DNA from: Nitrosomonas sp. Nm51
GTDB taxonomy: Bacteria > Pseudomonadota > Gammaproteobacteria > Burkholderiales > Nitrosomonadaceae
DNA length: 56,717 bases
Assembly: GCF_900111165.1 (NCBI RefSeq)
Contig: NZ_FOGH01000016.1
Location: 1 to 56,717, forward strand
Direction: 5' to 3'
The position numbers were made by a program, and so were the translations under genes. The notes beneath the pieces are model-generated. The model worked only from the letters and a program-made list of their open reading frames with translations. It ran no database searches and was not told the origin of the DNA. The first letter of the stretch is position 1; every line of letters starts with the position of its first letter. Of the stretch, positions 44,742 through 51,555 are shown piece by piece.

Positions 44742-45008
44742 TACTCTATCAATATGATATTGCCGGGTTCAGTGCGCTTGTCAGTGTTCATGGCAAGGCG
44801 TGTCTTGCAGGAAATAGTCGTTCTATTACCAAAAGACACAACGCAGTCCATGGATGCTGACAAGCTCACCCACTGGGCGTTACCATGGTGTCCTGCAACC
44901 GTGTTACAGTACTTGAAAAGGGAACAACCCTTTCCTGCGTACTGTGCCTTGTTGCATAACATGCATGGTAACGCCATACCTGGCAATATCATATTGATAG
45001 AGTATTAG
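44738..45008 (+). repeat. Family A repeat, copy A4 (271 bp), with clear folded arms
   Basis: Left CTAG, right complement of CTAA. The termini TACTCTATCAATATGATATT are inverted at both ends. Arm 1: CTTGTCAGTGTTCATGG (44777-44793) pairs with CCATGGATGCTGACAAG (44848-44864), all 17 positions if G-U pairs are allowed, enclosing GTGTCTT/AAGACAC and AATAG/CTATT. Arm 2: GCGTTACCATGG (44877-44888) pairs with GCATGGTAACGC (44963-44974), with TGCAAC/GTTGCA and AAAGGG/CCCTTT inside. It fills the space between murU and pepP. Confidence 0.92.
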
Positions 45009-45029
45009 TCATGTTAAAGTAAAAGACCG

Positions 45030-46334
45030 ATGGAAAAGATTAAACAGTTTTTAAAACGGCGCAAACAATTGGCGTCGATGATGGAAAGCGGCGTTGCTGT
45101 CATTCCGACGGCGCCGGAGCGGTTGCGTAACCGTGATGCACATTATCCCTACCGTTTTGACAGCTATTTCTATTATTTAACCGGATTTAAGGAACCGGAA
45201 GCGGTTTTAGTCATTGTGACGGCAAAAGAGAACGCTGCCAGACATATTCTGTTTTGCCGGGCCAAAGATCCGGAACGTGAAATCTGGGATGGTTTTCGCT
45301 CCGGCCCGGACTGTGCCAAGGATACATTCGGATTTGATGAAGCGTATGCCATTTCAGAAATAGATGAGAAACTTCCGGAACTGCTGGCCAATCAAACTTC
45401 GGTGTATGCGGCTTTCGGATATGATGCGGCCTGGGATCAACGTATCACGGGCTGGGTCAATCAAGTGCGTGCGCAAAGCCGCAACGGGGTGACAGCGCCC
45501 GGCGAAATCCATGATTATCGTACATTGCTGGATGAAATGCGGCTGATCAAGGACGACAGTGAGTTGCAGATCATGCGCCGCGCTGCCGATATCTCGGTAC
45601 AGGCGCACCGCAGGGCGATGCAGGCCACGCGTCCCGACAGATACGAATATGAAGTCGAGGCCGAATTGCTCTATACTTTTTACCGTCATGGCGCGCAATC
45701 ACCCGCGTATACGTCCATTGTCGCCGGCGGTGCTAATGCCTGCATTCTGCACTACATCGACAATAATGCTCAGTTAAAGCAGGATGATCTGCTGCTGATT
45801 GACGCCGGATGTGAGCTGGAAGGTTATGCATCCGACATTACGCGTACATTTCCGGTCAGTGGTCGGTTTTCTTCGGCACAGAAAGATATTTATCAACTGG
45901 TATTAGCCGCGCAAATGGCGGCCATTGAGCAAGTCAGGCCCGGCAATACCTGGAACGATCCGCATCAGGCGGCGTTGCGGGTTCTGGCGCAGGGTTTTGT
46001 CGACTTCGGATTATGTCAGGGAAGCGTGGATGGTGTGCTGGAGTCGGGAGATTACAAGCGTTTCTATATGCATCGCACTGGCCACTGGCTGGGTATGGAT
46101 GTGCATGACGCGGGAGAATACAAGCTGCAAGGTGAATGGCGCGCGCTACGTCCCGGAATGACGCTGACGGTCGAGCCGGGCTGCTATATCCGGCCTGCTG
46201 AAAATGTACCGCAGCAATTCTGGAATATAGGCGTGCGCATCGAAGACGATGTGCTGGTTACAGCTGATGGTAATGAACTTTTAACCGCAGCGGCACCCAA
46301 AACTGTGACAGAGATAGAGGAGTTAATGCAATGA
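45030..46334 (+). CDS. pepP: Xaa-Pro aminopeptidase (aminopeptidase P)
   Basis: PepP removes an N-terminal residue that precedes proline. The 434-residue protein has the PepP N-terminal domain and a pita-bread C-terminal domain with dinuclear metal ligands: Asp in IDAGCELEGYASDITRTFP, His in MHRTGHWLGMDVHD, and Glu in VEPGCYI and GVRIEDDVLVT. Length is normal for the family (E. coli 441). The downstream small membrane protein overlaps its stop by four bases. In many betaproteobacteria pepP is followed by ubiquinone hydroxylase genes, which are not seen here. Confidence 0.93.
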   Translation: MEKIKQFLKRRKQLASMMESGVAVIPTAPERLRNRDAHYPYRFDSYFYYLTGFKEPEAVLVIVTAKENAARHILFCRAKDPEREIWDGFRSGPDCAKDTFGFDEAYAISEIDEKLPELLANQTSVYAAFGYDAAWDQRITGWVNQVRAQSRNGVTAPGEIHDYRTLLDEMRLIKDDSELQIMRRAADISVQAHRRAMQATRPDRYEYEVEAELLYTFYRHGAQSPAYTSIVAGGANACILHYIDNNAQLKQDDLLLIDAGCELEGYASDITRTFPVSGRFSSAQKDIYQLVLAAQMAAIEQVRPGNTWNDPHQAALRVLAQGFVDFGLCQGSVDGVLESGDYKRFYMHRTGHWLGMDVHDAGEYKLQGEWRALRPGMTLTVEPGCYIRPAENVPQQFWNIGVRIEDDVLVTADGNELLTAAAPKTVTEIEELMQ

Positions 46335-46723
46335 ATGATGACCAGCGCAGAATAATTATCAAACGGATATCCAGTTACGAACAGCGGGGAGATGATGCTC
46401 AGGACCGTGTGCCGCTGCCGCCGATCAACCGCTGGGTCGCGCTGGTGATTATGATTCCTGTTTTAGCGTTGTTGGCAGTGCTCGGTGTATTCTTTTTTAC
46501 TATTTTTGTCGCTTTGTTTTCCATCATCGCTGTTATTTTCGGATTAAGAATCTGGTGGTTGCGAAAAAAATTTCAGCGGTCCATGCATCATACGAATACT
46601 TCCCGGGCGGAACGATCGGCTACTGAGCAGTCTTCAGATTCCGGTATTGTTGAAGATGCCGAAATTATTGAAGAGACCGCCGGTATCAAGGATAGTAAAC
46701 AATCGGATGCGCACCGTAAATAA
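46331..46723 (+). CDS. Small membrane protein of unknown function
   Basis: A 130-residue protein with two closely spaced membrane segments (VALVIMIPVLALLAVLGVFFFTIFVALFSIIAVIFGLRIWWL) and an acidic, hydrophilic C-terminal tail (IVEDAEIIEETAGIKDSKQS). No family is recognised with confidence. Its ATG overlaps the pepP stop (ATGA), so the two are translationally coupled. Confidence 0.75.
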   Translation: MNDDQRRIIIKRISSYEQRGDDAQDRVPLPPINRWVALVIMIPVLALLAVLGVFFFTIFVALFSIIAVIFGLRIWWLRKKFQRSMHHTNTSRAERSATEQSSDSGIVEDAEIIEETAGIKDSKQSDAHRK

Positions 46724-46824
46724 AACCGTATTTGGTGCCGCATAGAAAATATTTTGAATTGGCGAACTTTTTATTTGAGCGTTCAAATCACCAGCTTACA
46801 TACTCGCATTCAGTTGTAGCTGCT

Positions 46825-46988
46825 AAGGAGTCGTTCATAAATAACTGTAAACACCTAGATCGTATCTGGCGGGCACACTGCGGCGTTGTTCGTCGTCGCC
46901 ATAGCTTGTGCCATGACTCATCTTCCCGCCTTGCATTGCATCCCGCCAGACGCGCCCGATTGTCATACTTATTTATTCGCGGCTCCTA
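46825..46988 (+). repeat. Family B repeat, copy B3
   Basis: Starts AAGGAGTCGTTCATAAATAA and ends TTATTTATTCGCGGCTCCTAA. TCTGGCGGG (46865-46873) and CCCGCCAGA (46942-46950) form an inner inverted pair. An 85-codon frame crosses it (46732-46989) but equivalent frames are not kept in the other copies. Confidence 0.9.
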
Positions 46989-47338
46989 AGTCACAGTGAT
47001 AAACCATTGATCTGGATAATACCAGCGTTGTATCTGAATGGCGCTCGCACCTGTTGGCGTCGCAATCACGGCAAATACTACTGTCACCGCAGAAAATAAA
47101 ATAAATCATCTGGCCGGACGAAAGTTATCGCTTCCCGGAAGTTACGAAAAACTCTAAAAATGTATTTTCTTGCAGAATGGTTTGTCATTCCTCTACAATG
47201 CAGAAAACCGATTTGACAATGCTGCGCCCAGCTGCACATAACAACAATAAATTGGAAACGCTGTTACGCTGTTTATAGAATTGGCTGGTCTCTTGCCTGT
47301 TATGTATTTTTAATCGTTCTGTCTGCTTTAAGTATTCG
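46989..47338. other. Intergenic region upstream of the DsbA-like gene
   Basis: No gene or defined repeat is visible in these 350 bp. The last 100 bp should contain the promoter of the DsbA-like gene. Confidence 0.4.
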
Positions 47339-47992
47339 ATGTCAGCGCCGTACTCTACCGCCCGGTTGTCCTTTCATCTTTTTTATGTCTATGATCCCAT
47401 GTGCAGTTGGTGCTATGCGTTTGACAATAGCTGGCTCAAATTGCAACAAGTGCTGCCTGAACAGGTGCAAATCACCTGTGTGCTGGGTGGTCTCGCGCCT
47501 GACACGACTGAACCGATGCCGGAAGCAATGCGCAGGATGATTCAACAAACATGGCGGAAAATTGAAAAGATGGTGCCAGGCGTGCGTTTCAATTATGATT
47601 TTTGGTCGCGCAACACACCGGTGCGTTCGACATATCCGGCATGCAGAGCAATTCTGGCAGCAAAAAAACAAAATCCGGCTGTCGAAGCGCAAATGCTGCG
47701 GGCGATACAAAATGCATATTATCAATTTGCTAAAAACCCGTCGCTTTTTGAAACATTGCAGGAATGCGCCGAAGTAATTGGCTTGGACAGCGCCGAATTC
47801 AGATCAGACTTATCCAGTGAATATATTGATTCGGCCCTAAAGCAGCAGCTTCATCTGGCAGCCGGGTTAAATGCATTTTCATTTCCGTCGTTGCGGCTGT
47901 TACATCAGGATACGGCTTATCCGATTACAGTCGATTATCTTGATCATCAAACAATGCTGAAAGATATTAATAAAGTGATCAATGATGTTTAG
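47339..47992 (+). CDS. DsbA-family thioredoxin-fold protein (FrnE-like)
   Basis: A 217-residue protein with a thioredoxin-like CxxC active site as YVYDPMCSWCYAFDNSW near residue 20, the helical insertion with RSTYPACRAILAAKKQ, and a C-terminal SFPSLRLL containing the expected cis-Pro. It lacks a signal peptide, which places it in the cytoplasm like FrnE and 2-hydroxychromene isomerase relatives. It may act as a disulfide oxidoreductase or isomerase; the partner is unknown. Confidence 0.8.
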   Translation: MSAPYSTARLSFHLFYVYDPMCSWCYAFDNSWLKLQQVLPEQVQITCVLGGLAPDTTEPMPEAMRRMIQQTWRKIEKMVPGVRFNYDFWSRNTPVRSTYPACRAILAAKKQNPAVEAQMLRAIQNAYYQFAKNPSLFETLQECAEVIGLDSAEFRSDLSSEYIDSALKQQLHLAAGLNAFSFPSLRLLHQDTAYPITVDYLDHQTMLKDINKVINDV

Positions 47993-48087
47993 CGCTGTTT
48001 TTAAAGAAATCCATAACAGCATTGCAGATGGCTTTTTAACAGTCAGTTAAAATTTTTAAGAATAAATGCATACAATAAGGAATCTTC

Positions 48088-48564
48088 ATGAGCAGTATAT
48101 GGTTTAAGGACTATACAATCGAGTATCTGGAAGGGTTGCGTAATGCCAACATGGGTGAGCATATTGGTATTCATTTTATCGCGGTCGGCCCTGATTTTCT
48201 GAAAGCGCGCATGCCGGTTGACAAACGCACCACACAGCCCTTTGGTATTATGCATGGTGGAGCAAGCTGCGTATTATCGGAAACGCTGGGCAGCGTCTCA
48301 GGATGGATGACTATCGATCCGGATAAATTCCGGGCGGTTGGTCTGGAGCTTAATATCAATCACATCCGCGCGGTGACCAAGGGGCATGTCATTGGCACCT
48401 GCACACCGTTACATACAGGAAGACGTACGCAAGTCTGGCAGACCGACATTACAGAAGAAGCCACTGGAAAGCGCGTGGCGATATCGAGACTGACATTGGC
48501 GATTATTGACCATGGAACGCTCAGCACGCAAAAAGAACATGTCGCTGTCGACAAAAAGGACTGA
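48088..48564 (+). CDS. Hotdog-fold acyl-CoA thioesterase (PaaI/YdiI-like)
   Basis: A 158-residue hotdog protein. The motif PFGIMHGGASCVLSETLGS, with the HGG turn and the following Glu as general base, and the strand VGLELNINHIRAVTKG are typical of the PaaI/YdiI/MenI thioesterase group. It should hydrolyse an acyl-CoA; YdiI-like enzymes prefer aryl or long-chain substrates. An AAGGA Shine-Dalgarno is eight bases before the ATG. Confidence 0.85.
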   Translation: MSSIWFKDYTIEYLEGLRNANMGEHIGIHFIAVGPDFLKARMPVDKRTTQPFGIMHGGASCVLSETLGSVSGWMTIDPDKFRAVGLELNINHIRAVTKGHVIGTCTPLHTGRRTQVWQTDITEEATGKRVAISRLTLAIIDHGTLSTQKEHVAVDKKD

Positions 48565-48610
48565 CAGGTTTTTTAATTGCACGTAACAGTACGTAAATAC
48601 CTAACAACAA

Positions 48611-48641
48611 AAAACCGTAAAAAACCCCTCATAATGAGGGG
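48611..48641 (-). terminator. Rho-independent terminator of the Lpp-like gene
   Basis: CCCCTCAT/ATGAGGGG (48625-48641) forms an eight-pair stem with a minimal loop. On the minus strand it is followed by TTTTTTACGG. It lies 29 bp beyond the lipoprotein stop codon. Confidence 0.85.
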
Positions 48642-48669
48642 CGCAATATATCCGATTACAGGCAATGAA

Positions 48670-48951
48670 TTATTTTTGCATTGTTTTTCTGAACATACGG
48701 TCTATTTTTTCTGCTGTATCCATTGAACGCCTATTCGCTTCGTTGGCAATATTGACGGCATCATTGGCTTTTGCATTGGCTGCTGCAGCATCGGATTTTG
48801 CTGCAGCAACATCAGCTGACAGTCTGTCGATCTGAGATTGCATATCGGCTCTTGTGGAATCCAGATCACCCGTCGTTGCACATCCGGTTACACCGATAAA
48901 TGCGCCCGCTGTTACCGCTAATGCCAGTGTGCGTTTAATATCTGTAGTCAT
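48670..48951 (-). CDS. Lpp/OprI-like alanine-zipper lipoprotein
   Basis: A 93-residue outer-membrane lipoprotein: signal peptide with lipobox GVTGC (Cys 24), then a heptad, Ala/Asp-rich coiled coil (QIDRLSADVAAAKSDAAAANAKANDAVNIANEA) as in the trimeric murein lipoprotein, and a C-terminal KTMQK whose terminal Lys could be linked to peptidoglycan. A GAGGAG Shine-Dalgarno precedes the ATG, and a strong terminator follows. The L,D-transpeptidase downstream on the same strand side could make the link, as Lpp-linking enzymes do; this is an inference. Confidence 0.85.
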   Translation of the reverse strand: MTTDIKRTLALAVTAGAFIGVTGCATTGDLDSTRADMQSQIDRLSADVAAAKSDAAAANAKANDAVNIANEANRRSMDTAEKIDRMFRKTMQK

Positions 48952-49139
48952 GCTAATTTATCTCCTCTTTCATTTTTAACGATTTATTCACTAATGAAAC
49001 CAACCTTGTTACGAGGCACTTCTGATTTTTAATATCAGCAGTCATTTAGCATATTAGCTGATTTATTCTGTAAAATAAATGGCTTCCAAGGCGATTATGA
49101 AATCTTTTTAACCGGGCATTTTCCGGGTAACAGCCAAGC

Positions 49140-49697
49140 CTAACGGATTTTAACCATAACGCCGGGTTTTATCCATTTTCCCAGGAGGTCGATCTGTTCA
49201 TTTGTTAATGCAATACAACCGTTGGTCCAATGAAACTGGTCATGTATCTCGGGGTCGCCGCGGCCAATGCCATGAATACCAATATAACCGCCTAAAATGG
49301 TATTTTGTGGCGGTGTTTTTTCCTGGTTGGTTGCCGTCAGGATTGACCGCCAGGTTTCTTCGGTGATCCGGTTTTCTTCCAGGGCGCGCCGTGCTGTTTC
49401 TCGGTCAGGATAATCCAGACCGAAAAACCGGTAGTATTGGCTTTTTTCATTGATCCAGCCGATCCTGAAGTCACCCAGCGGGGTTTTGTCATCTTTTGTT
49501 ATTTTATACCAGGTTGTTCCAAAGCGTCCGATGGCGATATTTTCGAATACCTGTTGCACTGTATCGCCTTGCATGACAGTAAGTGTGTGATCGACTGTAT
49601 TGACATCGATCCATATTTCATTGGCATTTGCACCGAAAGCCAACGCGCAGAAAAAAAACAGACCAATGACTTTAGTCGATAACCTCCAGTTTTGCAT
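49140..49697 (-). CDS. Periplasmic L,D-transpeptidase (YkuD domain)
   Basis: A 185-residue enzyme with a signal peptide (WRLSTKVIGLFFFCALAFGANA) and a YkuD domain: IAIGRFGTTWYKITKDDKTPLGDFRI, then the catalytic HDQFHWTNGCIALTNEQ with His and Cys. It forms 3-3 peptidoglycan crosslinks or attaches lipoproteins to peptidoglycan. The ATG at 49697 has a GGTGG-type Shine-Dalgarno. It is short and lacks a LysM domain. It is 188 bp upstream of the Lpp-like gene. Confidence 0.9.
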   Translation of the reverse strand: MQNWRLSTKVIGLFFFCALAFGANANEIWIDVNTVDHTLTVMQGDTVQQVFENIAIGRFGTTWYKITKDDKTPLGDFRIGWINEKSQYYRFFGLDYPDRETARRALEENRITEETWRSILTATNQEKTPPQNTILGGYIGIHGIGRGDPEIHDQFHWTNGCIALTNEQIDLLGKWIKPGVMVKIR

Positions 49698-49877
49698 AAT
49701 CACCACCCTGCTTATCTTTATCTACAGATATCAGTATCAATGTATTCGGTGATTATGTCATAATTTACGCGTTAGGGACTCTTTTGTTGAAATTTTTATA
49801 TGTGTCTGGCAATCCCGGCGCGGATTGAGTAATTGACTGACGATGATAACCCCGTTGTCGAACTGTCCGGTGTGTGT

Positions 49878-50036
49878 AAGGAGTCGTTCATAACTAACTG
49901 TAGCACCTGGATCGCATCTGGCGGGCACACTGTGGCGTTGTTCGCCATAGCTTGGTGCTATGACTCATCCTCTCGCCTTGCATTGTATCCCGCCAGCCGC
50001 GCCCAATTGTCACACTTATTTTTTCGCGGCTCCTAA
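49878..50036 (+). repeat. Family B repeat, copy B4 (more diverged)
   Basis: Starts AAGGAGTCGTTCATAACTAA and ends TTATTTTTTCGCGGCTCCTAA. It lacks a few bases of the middle (one of the two GTCGTCG-type units). Its right end abuts the 92-bp inverted-repeat element. Confidence 0.88.
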
Positions 50037-50140
50037 GGATGCAGGCCAAAATAACTTGAACAATATGGCCTAAGTACTCCCTCGTAAAATGCCCGATACA
50101 GGCTAAAGTGTTCAAGTTATTTTGGCCTTGCTCCTAAGGA
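50031..50140. mobile_element. 92-bp inverted-repeat mini-element flanked by 9-bp direct repeats
   Basis: GGCCAAAATAACTTGAACA (50044-50062) and its perfect complement TGTTCAAGTTATTTTGGCC (50109-50127) face each other. The direct repeats TCCTAAGGA lie at 50031-50039 and 50132-50140. The core between is too short for a gene. This is the pattern of a non-autonomous transposon with a 9-bp target duplication, inserted at the right end of repeat B4. Confidence 0.75.
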
Positions 50141-50287
50141 AATTTCTCTGGCATTGGCTGAGCAAATCGAACGAGGGGATTATGTGATTGTGTATGCAGG
50201 TTATGCAATACAGAACTCACTGTCGCGGAAGCGGAACGGACACTGGCTTTGTTTGATGGATTATACAAACAAGCTGAAGAACATTAA
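50140..50287 (+). pseudogene. hypC: hypC remnant (hydrogenase maturation chaperone)
   Basis: Frame 1 reads EISLALAEQIERGDYVIVYAGYAIQ and, after a frame change, TVAEAERTLALFDGLYKQ before a stop. This is the C-terminal half of HypC, which carries the Fe(CN)2CO unit together with HypD. The N-terminal part with the essential Cys is gone; the 92-bp element sits at the break. Confidence 0.8.
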
Positions 50288-50301
50288 CAAACCGATCCTG
50301 T

Positions 50302-51002
50302 ATGAAGAGTACTGAAGTATTCCGGGACGGTAAGCTCGCACGTAAAATCGCCACAATGATTGCCAATGTGCAATGCGGCTGATCCACACCGCCAATATTA
50401 CCTGATGGGATTTTCACCGTATTCAGCAATCATGTGCTTACGCCGTCGGCGATTTCACACATTCTTCAATCGCCGGAAATACGGCAACTGGGGCTGGCGC
50501 AGCTGGATGGTTTTATTGGTCCGGCGCATGCGTTTACTGCGATCGGGTCCAGACCGTATGAATATTTTGCCGAAGAATTTCAGAAACCGGTTGTAATTGC
50601 CGGATTTGAAGCGCTGGATGTAATGCAGGCGATACTGATGCTGATCCGGCAGTTAAATGCAGGCCGCGCTGAAGTGGGAAGCGGGTTTGCCCGTGCGGCG
50701 TCGTCGCATGGAAATATAAGGCGCAAAGGCTGGTAGCGAAAGTATTTGAATTGCCGCATTCTTTCGAATGGTACGGTCTTGGGAATGTGCCATACAGCGC
50801 GTTGCGCATCAAATCCCGTTTCGCAGATTTTGATGCGGAGCAACGATTCGAGATTCCCGCTTTCCGCTTGCAGATTTATAAGGCGTGTGAATGCGGCGCG
50901 ATTTTGCGCGGGATTAAACATCCGCGTGACTGTAAAATTTTTGGCACCGCCTGTACGCCGGACAATCCCGTCGGTTCCTGTATGGTTTCCTCCGAAAAAA
51001 GT
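50302..51002 (+). pseudogene. hypD: hypD remnant with internal deletion and frameshift
   Basis: It starts like HypD (MKSTEVFRDGKLARKIATMI), stops at VQCG, then continues at FTVFSNHVLTPSAISHILQSPEI without the catalytic and FeS-rich middle, and after a frameshift near 50730 gives VAKVFELPHSFEW and FGTACTPDNPVGSCMVSSE. About 130 residues of normal HypD are missing. It is 14 bp after hypC, the normal hyp order. No other hydrogenase gene is in the window. Confidence 0.85.
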
Positions 51003-51443
51003 GTGGTTCTGAATCCGCGCTATAAAAGCACGGTTAATCTGTACGGTTCGGAGTGCTGGGCTTGTTTACTGCCCAAACGGGTTGACCCGGACAAAGCGGC
51101 ACCGTTTACACAAAACCGTTTGCCGATCAGCTCCAGTGAGGCCTGCGATATGAGGCTGATTGACGATTGCATTGCGTTGGATAGGCCGCGATTTATTGGT
51201 CGTGAGGCCGAACAACGTGCGCACGCGGCAGACTATACATCACGGTTACAACAGAAAGTGCAGCGATGCAACCAGGACGAGCGGCAAAAGCCGCTGCAAC
51301 AATACTGTGAGGAAGAACTGCAGCATATGCAGCGCAATTTCTACGGTTTTGACCCAAGCTATCATGTTGCGCGCCACCATTTCGTCTGCAAAATTCCGCA
51401 TGTCCGGATGCCGCTGTATCTGGCAGGGCACCAGCGTATCTGA
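51003..51443 (+). pseudogene. 3' part of an unknown Cys-containing protein gene, fused to the hypD remnant
   Basis: After the HypD-like end SSE the frame continues for about 145 residues that do not belong to HypD (SECWACLLPKRVDPDKAAPF, QYCEEELQHMQRNFYGFDP, ARHHFVCKIPHVRMPLYLAG). It has several Cys and a basic C-terminus; no family is recognised. The 5' end was probably lost in the deletion that joined it to hypD. It stands just before the large membrane protein and may once have been its partner. Confidence 0.5.
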
Positions 51444-51555
51444 GATAAGGCTTGGTCATAAACATTGTGAGGAAAATCACTGATTACTGACTGGCAGATT
51501 GAGACAATCGGTTTGTGAATTGTCTGTCAAAGTAGGTCTGTTGTGGTGATTGGTT

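Noticed and set aside
46732..46989. 85-codon open frame after the small membrane protein
   Set aside because: Most of it lies in repeat B3, and the same frame is broken in the other family B copies.
49833..50036. 67-codon open frame
   Set aside because: It is repeat B4 read in one frame; no independent support.
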